From the NCBI GenBank assembly GCA_947166275.1, contig CAMVDP010000008.1, forward strand, positions 1 through 64,000: DNA of 64,000 bases, read 5' to 3'. The position numbers and the translations under genes were made by a program. The notes under the pieces are model-generated. The model did no database searches and had not been told where the DNA came from. It saw nothing but the letters and a program-made list of their open reading frames with translations. Positions 26,746 through 35,206 of this stretch are shown here, one piece after another (positions within the stretch are counted from its first letter, which is position 1; each line of letters starts with the position of its first letter). The stretch is from an uncultured Clostridia bacterium. Its GTDB lineage: Bacteria; Bacillota; Clostridia; Oscillospirales; Ruminococcaceae.

Positions 26746-28725
26746 ATGCAGTCTAACAAGTTTAAGGGCATTATAATCTATATCGTGATCATCGCACTGC
26801 TGATCTTCGGTCTCATTGCGATACTGAACACGCTAACACCTGCGGCGAGAAGCGGAGATAAGATCGTCAAGTTCGACGGTAATTACTCGGCGCTGCTGGA
26901 TAAGTTCGATTCTCTTGATGTGATGAGCTTTGATCTCGACCTCGGTAGCGGTATGCTGTTATTCAGATTAAAGGATACTGACGAACATGTCAGGTATTCG
27001 TATTCGGTACCGAATGTGAGCCTTTTCCTGAATGATGTACAGGGTTACCGCGCACTTTACAACGCGGCAAATCCGAATAACAAGCTTGACTTCAATTACG
27101 AGCCGATAAACGACAACACATTCCTCATGAGCTTTGTGCCGTATCTGATACTGATAGGCCTTATGATAGTTTTCACGTTCGTTATTATGCGCCAGACCAC
27201 GGGAGGCGGCAAGATGAGCCAGTTTTCCCGCGCAAATACACGCAACCAGCCAGCGAACGGCAAAAAGGTTATGTTCGCAGATGTTGCTGGAGCCGACGAG
27301 GAAAAGCAGGAGCTTGAAGAGATCGTCGATTTCATGAAGAACCCGAAGAAGTATCAGGAGCTCGGTGCGAGGATCCCGAAGGGCGTGCTGCTCGTAGGCC
27401 CTCCCGGAACCGGTAAGACACTGCTCGCGAAGGCTGTCGCAGGTGAGGCGGGAGTACCGTTCTTCTCGATAAGCGGTTCGGATTTCGTTGAGATGTTCGT
27501 CGGTGTCGGCGCGTCGCGTGTGCGTGACCTGTTCGACCAGGCAAAGAAGCATACTCCGTCCGTAGTGTTCATCGATGAGATCGATGCTGTCGGCAGACAG
27601 AGAGGTGCCGGTCTCGGCGGCGGTCATGATGAGCGTGAGCAGACACTGAACCAGCTGCTCGTTGAGATGGACGGCTTTACCGAAAACCAGAACATCATCG
27701 TAATGGCGGCGACCAACCGCCGTGATATACTTGATCCGGCACTGCTCCGTCCGGGACGCTTTGACAGGCAGATAGTGGTTAGCTACCCCGATATCAAAGG
27801 CCGTGAGGAGATACTGAAAGTTCACACCAAGAACAAGAAGCTGTCGCCCGATATCAACCTCGCGACTATCGCGAAGTCCACTGCGGGCTTTACAGGCGCT
27901 GACCTTGAGAACCTTGTGAACGAAGCGGCACTGCTCGCTGCACGTAAGGACAGAAAAGCTATTGTCCAGGAGGATGTCGAGGAGGCTGCAATCAAGGTAG
28001 TGACAGGTCCTGAGAAGAAATCGAGAGTCGTTACCGAGAGCGAGAAGCGTCTCACCGCTTATCACGAGGCAGGCCATGCAGTCTGCACATACTACTGCCC
28101 GACTCAGGACAAGGTGCACCACATAACCATAATCCCGAGAGGCACGGCAGGCGGCTTCACAATGTCGCTGCCGGAGCATGACCGCAACTACCGCAGCAAG
28201 ACAGAGATGGAAGAACAGCTCGTTGTACTTCTCGGCGGGCGTGTTGCGGAAAAGGTCGTGCTTGATGACATATCGACCGGAGCATCGAACGATATCGAAC
28301 GTGCCACGAACGTCGCAAGAAGCATGGTGACGAGATACGGCTTCAGCGAGAAGCTCGGACCTATCGTGTATGGCACCAATGACGCTGAAGTATTCCTCGG
28401 CCGTGATTACTCGCACGGCAGGAACTACTCTGAGAATATTGCGGCAGAGATCGATGCGGAGATCCGCGAGCTCGTTGAGACTGCCTTCGAGAGCGCGCGT
28501 AACATTCTCGAAACACATCGTGACGGGCTTGAGCGCGTGGCACAGTATCTTATCGAAAACGAGAAGATGGACGGCGATAAGTTCGAGGAGCTCATGGGCG
28601 GTAAAGCCGTGTCCGCCGGTACGGACAGTGTATCCGTTGACAGCGGCGCTTCCGCCGGTACAGACGTTACGCCTTCGGTCGACGATCTGTACGCAAGAGG
28701 CAAAGCTGAAGACAGCAACGACTGA
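26746..28725 (+). CDS. ftsH: ATP-dependent zinc metalloprotease FtsH
   Basis: 659 residues. Two membrane helices (about 8-28 and 128-150) flank a short external domain. The AAA+ module (about 180-425) holds [14 protein letters not shown], Walker [10 protein letters not shown], and the second region of homology [19 protein letters not shown]; the peptidase domain has zinc motif HEAGHAV. It pulls misfolded membrane and short-lived cytoplasmic proteins into its hexameric chamber. The C-terminus ends with a Ser/Gly/Ala/Val-rich low-complexity tail. Strong GGAAAGGCGG ribosome binding site. A hairpin terminator follows the stop codon. Confidence 0.97.
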   Translation: MQSNKFKGIIIYIVIIALLIFGLIAILNTLTPAARSGDKIVKFDGNYSALLDKFDSLDVMSFDLDLGSGMLLFRLKDTDEHVRYSYSVPNVSLFLNDVQGYRALYNAANPNNKLDFNYEPINDNTFLMSFVPYLILIGLMIVFTFVIMRQTTGGGKMSQFSRANTRNQPANGKKVMFADVAGADEEKQELEEIVDFMKNPKKYQELGARIPKGVLLVGPPGTGKTLLAKAVAGEAGVPFFSISGSDFVEMFVGVGASRVRDLFDQAKKHTPSVVFIDEIDAVGRQRGAGLGGGHDEREQTLNQLLVEMDGFTENQNIIVMAATNRRDILDPALLRPGRFDRQIVVSYPDIKGREEILKVHTKNKKLSPDINLATIAKSTAGFTGADLENLVNEAALLAARKDRKAIVQEDVEEAAIKVVTGPEKKSRVVTESEKRLTAYHEAGHAVCTYYCPTQDKVHHITIIPRGTAGGFTMSLPEHDRNYRSKTEMEEQLVVLLGGRVAEKVVLDDISTGASNDIERATNVARSMVTRYGFSEKLGPIVYGTNDAEVFLGRDYSHGRNYSENIAAEIDAEIRELVETAFESARNILETHRDGLERVAQYLIENEKMDGDKFEELMGGKAVSAGTDSVSVDSGASAGTDVTPSVDDLYARGKAEDSND

Positions 28726-28740
28726 CATAGATAATAAATA

Positions 28741-28782
28741 CTGCCGTTTCGCACTGTTCAGTGCGGAACGGCAGTTTTGTTT
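28741..28782 (+). terminator. Terminator after ftsH
   Basis: CTGCCGTTtCGCAC and GTGCGgAACGGCAG form a long stem with a 6-base loop, followed by TTTTGTTT. It lies between ftsH and the convergent glycosidase gene. Confidence 0.88.
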
Positions 28783-30230
28783 CATCTGTCCTTTGACGGT
28801 TCGACAGCCTCATAGCGTATGCGTATCGAGGGAAGCTTCGTAATCGTAGTATAGCTGTTGGTCCTCCAGTCATCACCGTCAGCGGGAGTATTCTCTCCCG
28901 AGGCTGGCGGCGCGAATATCTTCAGCGTCATACCTTTGGCATCGGAGAGCGGGGAATCGAAGAACGCGCTCATCAGGTCTATAGTCTTGACTTTAGGTGA
29001 CTTGTAGAACCAGCGTCCGTTGAGCTCCAGCATCAGATTGAGCTCTTCCTCGAACGTCACCTCGCAGAATACCGGGTCTTTCTCGAAGTTGAGCGGTATC
29101 GCTATGCCTTCCGCGTCCTCTGAACCGCCCCAACGCAGCTTTATCGGCAGTACTGCAGTTCCGTTCACTGTCATCTCCGGCATGAAGAAGCTGTCGTGGA
29201 TTATCTCGCGGTAGGTGCGCATCAGCGGCTGCTCGATGCCGACATCGGGATTGTTGGGGTCTTCGATCTCGAGTCCGAGTCTTCCGCGGTCACGGAACTG
29301 ATACATCGTGAAACCGTTCAGCCAGTGGTCAGGGTCGTTTTTCAGCATGTCGCAGAAAAGCTTCATCATCTGTGCCTGTTCGTATGCGCCTGTAACATCG
29401 CCGTCAGCGTTCATCTCGCTCAAAACCATGGGCTTATCCTTGCCGCCGCACAGCTCCTTGAAGCGTGCCCGGCTCGATTTTGCCATGTCGTAGACTTCCT
29501 TGACTGCCGAGCGTCCGTGGCTGTTGCCGCCGCGCTCCGCCACATCGTACGGCCAGCCCCAGTGCAGCGCCATGTACTTGTCGATCGACCATGTGTCGGT
29601 GGCGCGCACTGCGTCTGCGAATTCGGCTTCCTTTTCTATCCGGGTGTCACCGGGCTTTTCGATGCCGCCTGCGCAGAGGATAGTGCTTACATTCGGAGCG
29701 TGCTCTTTCAGGATATTATGGAATTTCACATAGAAATCGGCGATCTGCTGGTAGCTTGCACGCTTGGTGAATGAGAACCAGTTGCCGGTAGCCTCGTGAT
29801 TGATGCGTATCATCATACGTCCGAAGGTCGAGAGATCCTTTGCTATCGCGACAAGGTGCTCGTCGGGGACATTCGGGTCGATGGTGAGCGTGAGTATAAC
29901 GTCTTGTCCGTGGGCGCGTATCTCGCGCATATACCTGAACGGCTCATCGGACAGGTCTCCGTTGATACCGCCTTTATAGGTGAAGTAATCGTCGTAAGGG
30001 TAGTCCCACGCAAAGGATACCTGCTTGTCCTTGCATGCTTCGCTTATACGCTGCGGCCACTCCTTGTCGAGCGGGTAGTAGCAGTACATCAGGCTTATGG
30101 CTCTGTGCGGCCGTCCGAGGCGGTTCAGTATGTAGTCCTGGCTCACGTACTCGCCGCGTTCGCTGCCGTCGCCGAGGTCTACAGCGCAATTTGCGGCTCC
30201 CATGTGTATTTTGTAGATGTTATTGTCCAT
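28782..30230 (-). CDS. Intracellular GH26-like (clan GH-A) glycoside hydrolase
   Basis: 482 residues, no signal peptide, so the enzyme should act on imported oligosaccharides. An N-terminal TIM barrel (about 1-340) contains MIRINHEATGNWFSF, where HE resembles the acid/base site of GH26 mannanases, and KPMVLSEMNADG, which places a glutamate at the nucleophile position. A C-terminal beta-sandwich-like region (about 345-482) follows. The family call is tentative: it could be an uncharacterised clan GH-A member rather than true GH26. The promoter just upstream overlaps a cre/LacI-type palindrome, so the gene is probably sugar-regulated. GGAGGGTACC lies ahead of the ATG. Confidence 0.68.
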   Translation of the reverse strand: MDNNIYKIHMGAANCAVDLGDGSERGEYVSQDYILNRLGRPHRAISLMYCYYPLDKEWPQRISEACKDKQVSFAWDYPYDDYFTYKGGINGDLSDEPFRYMREIRAHGQDVILTLTIDPNVPDEHLVAIAKDLSTFGRMMIRINHEATGNWFSFTKRASYQQIADFYVKFHNILKEHAPNVSTILCAGGIEKPGDTRIEKEAEFADAVRATDTWSIDKYMALHWGWPYDVAERGGNSHGRSAVKEVYDMAKSSRARFKELCGGKDKPMVLSEMNADGDVTGAYEQAQMMKLFCDMLKNDPDHWLNGFTMYQFRDRGRLGLEIEDPNNPDVGIEQPLMRTYREIIHDSFFMPEMTVNGTAVLPIKLRWGGSEDAEGIAIPLNFEKDPVFCEVTFEEELNLMLELNGRWFYKSPKVKTIDLMSAFFDSPLSDAKGMTLKIFAPPASGENTPADGDDWRTNSYTTITKLPSIRIRYEAVEPSKDR

Positions 30231-30248
30231 GATGGGTACCCTCCTGTT

Positions 30249-30300
30249 GTGGAAACGTTTACTTGTATGTTATTATACCATATCCATGAGGATTTTGCAA
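30249..30300 (-). promoter_or_regulatory. Glycosidase promoter with cre/LacI-type operator
   Basis: On the minus strand TTGCAA (30300-30295), 17-base spacer, TATAAT (30277-30272). Ten bases on, AGTAAACGTTTCCAC (30263-30249) centres on AAACGTTT, the core of LacI-family operators, and is close to the catabolite-responsive element consensus TGWAANCGNTNWCA. Its position over the transcription start suits repression. Confidence 0.62.
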
Positions 30301-30336
30301 TAGCTTTATGAAGTTTTTTTGCGATGCTGTTACGAA

Positions 30337-30492
30337 TTACAGTTCTCCGGGGCTTGACCATAGGTCGGTGGGTTTTATCACTATCGCTTCGGGAGCCCTC
30401 GGATCCTCGTCCGTTTCTGTGACCGCGCAAGCGGTAAATGACAGCATCACGCACGCTGCGAGCGTTATTATCAGTAAGATGAGTTTTTTCAT
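30337..30492 (-). CDS. Small lipoprotein-like peptide, 51 residues
   Basis: Absent from the ORF track because it is short. From ATG 30492 (GAAAGGAGACCACCG ahead, a good ribosome binding site) it reads a basic start MKK, a hydrophobic stretch of about 15 residues, then FTACA with a cysteine at 22 in lipobox-like position, and an acidic/proline tail ending at TAA 30337. The -3 residue is Phe, which is unusual for a lipobox. It follows 22 bases after the terminator of the toxin relic and precedes the glycosidase promoter. No function can be proposed; a decayed lipoprotein remnant is possible. Confidence 0.5.
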   Translation of the reverse strand: MKKLILLIITLAACVMLSFTACAVTETDEDPRAPEAIVIKPTDLWSSPGEL

Positions 30493-30513
30493 TCGGTGGT
30501 CTCCTTTCGAGCA

Positions 30514-30545
30514 TAAAAACAGCGCTTACCATGAGGTAGGCGCTG
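30514..30545 (-). terminator. Terminator after the 68-residue ORF
   Basis: On the minus strand CAGCGCcTACC and GGTAaGCGCTG pair around TCAT and are followed by TTTTT. It closes the prophage-relic transcript. Confidence 0.8.
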
Positions 30546-30559
30546 AAACAATGTTTGAT

Positions 30560-30766
30560 TTACCCAATATCACCAATCGATCTTGCGACCGTCATTTTGT
30601 TTTCTTGGAGTCTTATAAGCTCTTCTCGAGCTTTTACAATATCTGTTGGAGAGTTTTCTTGTAAACGATACGGTATAACAGACATTTCCCCAATTTTGGG
30701 GCGAACAAGATACGGCTTTATCGTGTTAAACAAATCCGTCTCTTTTTGTGTAAGAATAAGCCTCAT
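30560..30766 (-). CDS. 68-residue protein after the toxin domain, possible immunity protein
   Basis: 68 residues with no recognised domain; mixed charged sequence with a C-terminal helix of alternating Glu/Lys/Arg (VKAREELIRLQENK). ATG 30766 follows AGGTGATTATAC, and its ribosome binding site overlaps the stop codon of the capsid-toxin ORF, so the two are translationally coupled. It shares that ORF's AT-rich composition, unlike the surrounding chromosome. In phage and secreted polymorphic-toxin loci the gene right after a toxin domain often encodes immunity; that role here is inference from position only. A small unrelated phage protein is the alternative. Confidence 0.6.
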   Translation of the reverse strand: MRLILTQKETDLFNTIKPYLVRPKIGEMSVIPYRLQENSPTDIVKAREELIRLQENKMTVARSIGDIG

Positions 30767-30772
30767 GTATAA

Positions 30773-31717
30773 TCACCTGCCAAGCAGCTTTTGAGTTAAA
30801 TATTCGGTATGTGCCTCTGAATACTTACCTTGATAATAACTATCAGACCCATACACACTTAAATTATCTATATTATACCCTTTTTTCTCTGCTTTGTCAA
30901 GTGATTTTTTGCCTTTTATATCAGCCCATTCAAAATACGCTTTTCTATTTTCATCAGTAATTGTCCCTTTCTTTCTTCTGTACTCTTCGGCATCTTTCCA
31001 ATGAAATAGTTCATGAACATACGAACTTCTATCGTCATCGCCACAAGCAAACGTTGACATGAAATCAGGCATTTCGGATTTTTTATAAATCGCAACAGAA
31101 TCGGTTATAAAAAGTCGGTTTGACACAGGATTATATGTTGCGACTGCTGCCTTTGACATTTCACCGCCTGATATAATAAATATTTCCGGCTTATTTTCTG
31201 CGTCTTTTGCGCCTATGAGATCATAAACCTCGGATACTTTCTTATCGATTTGATGTAACTGTTTAGGCTTAACGTGCGCATCACTTGATATGTAGATATT
31301 GTTTACAGATGTGGTAACTCTATATGCCTGTATTTCCTTGTTCCTTGTTATTGTTACCGGATTTTCTGTATCAAGCTCATATTTTCGGTATTGGCTGCCG
31401 CTTCCAATAGGGGGCACGGTCTTAACAAAGTTTATCGGCTTCTTTTTCATACTCTCGTCCTTGTATCCATAAACCTCCGTCCTGTCCATTCGGACAGTCA
31501 GACCGTTTTTCTCGCAGTAAGCATTGAGCTGCGCGGTGGTCTCTTTTATCTTCCGGCCGTACTCACGCACACCCTCATCATCGCCGGCGGCTTTTAAAGC
31601 GTTCCGTGTGGTTTTCTGCTTGCGTATCTTGCGCTCGATCTCACGCTGCTTGACGACCTTGTCATACTCTTCGGAGTTTTCCTTCTCGTCATACTGCTTC
31701 TCGCGGTTGATGAACAT
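30773..31717 (-). CDS. Truncated phage minor capsid protein 2 with zincin-like C-terminal domain
   Basis: 314 residues from ATG 31717, which has no good ribosome binding site. Residues 1-105 match the C-terminal part of the minor capsid protein 2 (pfam06152) family: QREIERKIRKQK, a run like AAGDDEGVREYGRKIKE, then LTVRMDRTEVYGY. After about residue 110 the DNA turns AT-rich and the protein changes to a domain with VHELFHWKDAEE, an HExxH zinc-protease motif, and a downstream SEAHTEYLT that could give the third ligand. Capsid proteins of this kind are known to carry exchangeable toxin domains at the C-terminus. The N-terminal capsid portion is missing, so it is a relic, though the toxin part is intact. 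Confidence 0.72.
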   Translation of the reverse strand: MFINREKQYDEKENSEEYDKVVKQREIERKIRKQKTTRNALKAAGDDEGVREYGRKIKETTAQLNAYCEKNGLTVRMDRTEVYGYKDESMKKKPINFVKTVPPIGSGSQYRKYELDTENPVTITRNKEIQAYRVTTSVNNIYISSDAHVKPKQLHQIDKKVSEVYDLIGAKDAENKPEIFIISGGEMSKAAVATYNPVSNRLFITDSVAIYKKSEMPDFMSTFACGDDDRSSYVHELFHWKDAEEYRRKKGTITDENRKAYFEWADIKGKKSLDKAEKKGYNIDNLSVYGSDSYYQGKYSEAHTEYLTQKLLGR

Positions 31718-31795
31718 ACCGTCCGAGACCCCGCGGATAGAATGTCCGCAATTGATACCGAGAAGCCCCGCGGCTTCGCCGTAGGAAGTGCTCGA
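31718..31795 (-). pseudogene. Untranslated upstream remnant of the capsid gene
   Basis: The reading frame continues upstream of ATG 31717 and reads SSTSYGEAAGLLGINCGHSI, the conserved capsid-family segment that normally leads into the translated part. No ATG, GTG or TTG occurs in this frame up to a stop near 32000, so the segment cannot be started in the usual way. It shows that the gene was cut at about 31.8 kb. Confidence 0.75.
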
Positions 31796-31974
31796 CCACG
31801 GCAGATGTACAAACGAAAGAGTATATATTATCCAATATCGACATTCATCGTATAATTCGGAAAAAACTGCGGAAAAATATTTTTGCGAAACGAAGTTTTC
31901 TCCTATATGCGCTCGTAGTGCGCGCTTTTTGAAAACTTCTCCTACGCATCCTAATTTGAGAAAAGGTGAATGAT
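31796..31974 (-). other. Junction segment of unknown origin between capsid relic and sleB
   Basis: The stretch between the capsid remnant and sleB has no gene. It stays open on the minus strand in the capsid frame (KKRALRAHIGENFVSQKYF is readable) and contains partly repeated TTCTCCTA motifs (31911-31925 and 31937-31945) around GCGCTCGTAGTGCGCGC. It may be a dispersed intergenic repeat at which the prophage was truncated, but a single copy in the window cannot show this. Confidence 0.3.
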
Positions 31975-32643
31975 ATGAACAGTTTTTTCAGAATGATGCT
32001 GGTACTTGCGGCTATCGTACTCTGCGCAGCGGTGGCAAAGACCTCACAGCCCGATGAGGCACTTCCCGCGTATTCCCGCACAGGCTCCTCCGGCACCGAG
32101 GTCGAGGAGGTACAGCGCGTACTTAAAGAGCGCGGGCTGTTTAACGGCGAGATAACAGGCTACTACGGCGAGCAGACCCGCCAGGCGGTCACCAAATTCC
32201 AGCGCCAGCAGGGTCTTAAGCAGAGCGGCATAGCCGATGAAGCCACTCTCAAGAGGCTCGGCATCACTATCGGAGTTGTACCCGAGGCGACTGACGCGAA
32301 CATCAACCTCCTTGCGCGAATGATCTCCGCCGAAGGCAGGGGAGAGTCCTACGTGGGTCAGGTAGCTATCGGTGCTGTCATCTGCAACCGCATCGAGCAC
32401 CCCTCGTTCCCAGACACCCTTGCGGGAGTGATCTATCAGAACGGCGCGTTTACAGCTCTTAACGACGGGCAGTTCTACCAGCCTGTCAGCGAGAGTGCCT
32501 ACTCGGCGGCGCGTGACGCGCTTGCGGGATGGGATCCCACCGGCGGGGCGATATACTACTACAATCCCGCCAAAACAAGCAATCGCTTCATCTACTCGCG
32601 CCCTGTCATAGCAGTGATAGGTGACCACAGATTCTGCTCGTGA
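31975..32643 (+). CDS. sleB: Spore cortex-lytic enzyme SleB-like
   Basis: 222 residues from ATG 31975 (AAAAGGTGAATGAT ahead). A signal/anchor helix (about 1-20) is followed by a peptidoglycan-binding domain (about 33-95, GTEVEEVQRVLKERGLFNGEITGYYG) and a hydrolase_2 catalytic domain (about 105-222) with ARMISAEGRGESYVGQVAIG and PSFPDTLAGVIY. The glutamate in SAEGRGE is the expected catalytic residue. In Bacillus, SleB is a lytic transglycosylase that degrades spore cortex at germination; in non-spore-forming relatives similar enzymes act in wall turnover. It has no YpeB partner next to it. spoVS is 2.3 kb downstream. Confidence 0.9.
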   Translation: MNSFFRMMLVLAAIVLCAAVAKTSQPDEALPAYSRTGSSGTEVEEVQRVLKERGLFNGEITGYYGEQTRQAVTKFQRQQGLKQSGIADEATLKRLGITIGVVPEATDANINLLARMISAEGRGESYVGQVAIGAVICNRIEHPSFPDTLAGVIYQNGAFTALNDGQFYQPVSESAYSAARDALAGWDPTGGAIYYYNPAKTSNRFIYSRPVIAVIGDHRFCS

Positions 32644-32663
32644 GCATAAAGCGTTTACGGGTG

Positions 32664-32704
32664 TCCCCGGCATGAGCCGTATACGGTCCTGCCGGGGTAT
32701 TTTG
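32664..32704 (+). terminator. Terminator after sleB
   Basis: CCCCGGCA and TGCCGGGG pair across an inner GCCGTATACGGT palindrome, followed by TATTTTG. Confidence 0.65.
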
Positions 32705-32766
32705 TACTGACCGTTCCGGAGATGTTTTAAGTGTCAATATACTGCCGTTCCCGTCGAAAAATGTAT

Positions 32767-32795
32767 TTGACAAATCTGTGAATGTGTGCTATAAT
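32767..32795 (+). promoter_or_regulatory. Consensus promoter for purA
   Basis: TTGACA (32767-32772), 17-base spacer, TATAAT (32790-32795). No purine riboswitch or PurBox was recognised in the 54-base leader. Confidence 0.8.
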
Positions 32796-32849
32796 ATGAC
32801 GGATATTCCGTTTAGCATCAATTTCAAACTTTGAAAGGAATGGTATAAT

Positions 32850-34124
32850 ATGCCGGCAAGTATCGTAGTTGGGACCCAGTGGGGCGATGAGGGAAAGGGC
32901 AAGATAATCGACATCATCGCGTCAAGGGCAGATGTCGTGGTTCGCTCGCAGGGTGGAAACAATGCGGGTCATACCGTAGTGAACGATGGGGAGACATACA
33001 AGCTCCATCTTATCCCGTCGGGTATCCTGTATAAGGATACACTGTGCCTCATAGGCGCGGGAGTAGTACTCGATCCGAAGGATTTCATAGGCGAGCTGGA
33101 CAGCCTCGGCTCAAGAGGAGTGACCTTTGACAATCTGAAGATCGATCCGAGAGCTCATGTCATAATGCCGTGGCACATCACTCTCGACGGACTCTCCGAG
33201 AAGTTCAGGGGCAACAGCGATATCGGTACCACAAAGCGTGGCATAGGTCCGACATATATGGATAAATACGAGCGTTGCGGCATACGCGTGTATGACCTTA
33301 TCCACCCCGAGGTATTCGCTGAGAAGGCTCGTGCCACAGGCAGGCTCAAGAACGAGATAATCACCAAGGTGTACGGCGGTGAAGCACATGACATCGAGGC
33401 GATAATCAAGGAATACACCGAGTACGGCAAACGTATTGCGAAGTACGTTGATGATGTATCAGTCATCGTATACGAGGCTGATAAAGCCGGCAAACAGATC
33501 ATGTTCGAGGGTGCGCAGGCTACATTGCTCGATATCGATTTCGGCACATATCCGTACGTAACATCGTCGCACCCCGTTTCCGCAGGAGTCTGCGTCGGCA
33601 CAGGCGTAGGCCCTATGATAATCAATGATATCATCGGTGTTGCGAAGGCGTACACGACCCGTGTGGGCAAAGGTCCGTTCCCGACAGAGCTCAATGACGA
33701 GACAGGCGACCTTATCCGCAACCGCGGCGGTGAATTCGGGACCACCACCGGAAGACCGAGAAGAACAGGTTGGTTCGACGCTGTTATCGTGCGTCATTCC
33801 GTTCGTGTCAACGGACTTTCAAAGCTTGCGATAAACAAGCTCGATACACTCAGCGGCATCGGCGAGCTCAAGATATGCACCGCATACGAAAAGCCCGATG
33901 GTACGATAATAAAGGATTTCCCGCCCACACTTGAGGAGCTCGCGGACTGCAAGCCGGTATACGAGAGCTTCCCGGGCTTCAATGACGATGTATCGTCATG
34001 CCGCAGCTTCGATGAGCTGCCGGATATATGCAAGAAGTACATCTTAAAGCTCGAAGAGCTGTGCGGTTGCAGAATAGCAATGGTAGGCATAGGCCCTGAC
34101 AGAAGCCAGATACTCGAAAGATAA
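32850..34124 (+). CDS. purA: Adenylosuccinate synthetase
   Basis: 424 residues. It joins IMP and aspartate with GTP to form adenylosuccinate, the first committed step to AMP. Signature GTQWGDEGKGKIID at the N-terminus holds the catalytic Asp and P-loop; GGNNAGHTV with the catalytic His, TTKRGIGP and the GTGVGPMIIND region follow. GAAAGGAATGG precedes the ATG. Transcribed from a strong promoter, probably together with ymdB and spoVS, which follow after 9 and 32 bases. Confidence 0.97.
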   Translation: MPASIVVGTQWGDEGKGKIIDIIASRADVVVRSQGGNNAGHTVVNDGETYKLHLIPSGILYKDTLCLIGAGVVLDPKDFIGELDSLGSRGVTFDNLKIDPRAHVIMPWHITLDGLSEKFRGNSDIGTTKRGIGPTYMDKYERCGIRVYDLIHPEVFAEKARATGRLKNEIITKVYGGEAHDIEAIIKEYTEYGKRIAKYVDDVSVIVYEADKAGKQIMFEGAQATLLDIDFGTYPYVTSSHPVSAGVCVGTGVGPMIINDIIGVAKAYTTRVGKGPFPTELNDETGDLIRNRGGEFGTTTGRPRRTGWFDAVIVRHSVRVNGLSKLAINKLDTLSGIGELKICTAYEKPDGTIIKDFPPTLEELADCKPVYESFPGFNDDVSSCRSFDELPDICKKYILKLEELCGCRIAMVGIGPDRSQILER

Positions 34125-34133
34125 CGGGTGGGC

Positions 34134-34895
34134 ATGAACATACTTTTTATCGGTGATGTAGTTGGGCAGAGAAGCGTGGAATTCCTCGCGGAGAAATTGC
34201 CGGAGCTCAAGCGTGAGCACTGCGTGGACATGACGATAGTGAATGGCGAGAACTCCGCTGACGGTAACGGGATAACACCGTTCTCGGCAAAACTGCTGCT
34301 CGGACTTGCAGATGTGGTGACGACAGGCAATCACTGTTTCCGCAGGCGCGAGATGAACGATATGTACGAGGAGAGCGAGGTAATAATCCGCCCCGCTAAC
34401 TTCGGAGATACCGTTGGCAGGGGATATACCGTTTATGACATGGGAAAGACCCGCGTTGCGGTAGTGAACCTTATCGGTATGGCGTTCATGGAGAGCTGTG
34501 ACAATCCGTTCAAGTACGCTGACAAAATACTTGAGGAGCTTGACACACCGAATATCATCGTTGATTTCCATGCCGAAGCAACTTCAGAGAAGAAGGCTAT
34601 GGGCTTCTATCTCGAAGGCAAGGTCTCGGCAGTGATCGGCACACACACACACGTACAGACCGCGGATGAACAGATACTCGGCGGTCATACCGGGTACATC
34701 ACCGATGTGGGATATACCGGCGTGCGCGATTCGATCCTCGGTATAGACAAAGATGTGATAATCTCACGGCTCACAAGCTATTATCCGCAGAAACATACTT
34801 ATCCGGAAGGAGACATAATGATAAATGCCGTTGTTATCTCAATAGATGATAAATGTGGGAAATGCACGGCGATAAAAAGGTTGTATATTATTTAA
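34134..34895 (+). CDS. ymdB: YmdB-family metallophosphoesterase (cyclic nucleotide phosphodiesterase)
   Basis: 253 residues from ATG 34134; a GTG six bases earlier is the track's start. Motifs: MNILFIGDVVGQRS, VNGENSADGNGIT, TTGNHCFRRREM (usually GNHxW), VDFHAEATSEKKA, GTHTHVQTADEQIL and TDVGYTG with the metal-binding histidines. In Bacillus the enzyme hydrolyses 2',3'- and 3',5'-cyclic nucleotides and influences biofilm gene expression. Next to spoVS, a pairing conserved in spore formers, where rny often precedes them; here purA takes that place. Confidence 0.92.
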   Translation: MNILFIGDVVGQRSVEFLAEKLPELKREHCVDMTIVNGENSADGNGITPFSAKLLLGLADVVTTGNHCFRRREMNDMYEESEVIIRPANFGDTVGRGYTVYDMGKTRVAVVNLIGMAFMESCDNPFKYADKILEELDTPNIIVDFHAEATSEKKAMGFYLEGKVSAVIGTHTHVQTADEQILGGHTGYITDVGYTGVRDSILGIDKDVIISRLTSYYPQKHTYPEGDIMINAVVISIDDKCGKCTAIKRLYII

Positions 34896-34927
34896 AATAA
34901 TATAAAATATCAAGGGAGGAAATGAAA

Positions 34928-35188
34928 ATGGACGTTATCAAGGTTTCAGCCAGAAGCGTACCAAAGTCGGTAGCGGGAGCTATCTGTGCGGTCATTCGCG
35001 AGTGTGGAAGAGCGGAGGTCGAGGCTGTTGGAGCCGGAGCCGTAAATCAGGCAGTCAAGGCTGCTGCGGTAGCGAGAGTCTTTCTTTCAGAAGAAGGTAT
35101 CGATGCCGTATGTATACCGACGTTTGAAGAGCTTGAGGTCGCAGGCGCAGTAAAGACCGGAATGAAGCTCACGGTAGAAAAAAGATAA
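34928..35188 (+). CDS. spoVS: Stage V sporulation protein S
   Basis: 86 residues from the second in-frame ATG at 34928; GGGAGG is 8 bases ahead of it but only 2 from the first ATG. Reads MDVIKVSARSVPKSVAGAICAV, then VEAVGAGAVNQAVKA, the Alba-like nucleic-acid-binding fold of SpoVS. It affects septation and spore coat assembly in B. subtilis, but is widespread also outside spore formers, so presence alone does not prove sporulation. Lies after ymdB and has no terminator hairpin before the ABC promoter at 35207. Confidence 0.95.
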   Translation: MDVIKVSARSVPKSVAGAICAVIRECGRAEVEAVGAGAVNQAVKAAAVARVFLSEEGIDAVCIPTFEELEVAGAVKTGMKLTVEKR

Positions 35189-35206
35189 TTTCCGTGTGAA
35201 ATGCTA

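Noticed and set aside
26968-28785. 605-residue ORF antisense to ftsH
   Set aside because: No ribosome binding site or known domain; the frame stays open only because of codon bias in ftsH, which shows all family motifs.
30179-30532. 117-residue minus-strand ORF over the glycosidase promoter
   Set aside because: It covers the promoter, the operator and the better-supported 51-residue lipoprotein frame, and has no ribosome binding site.
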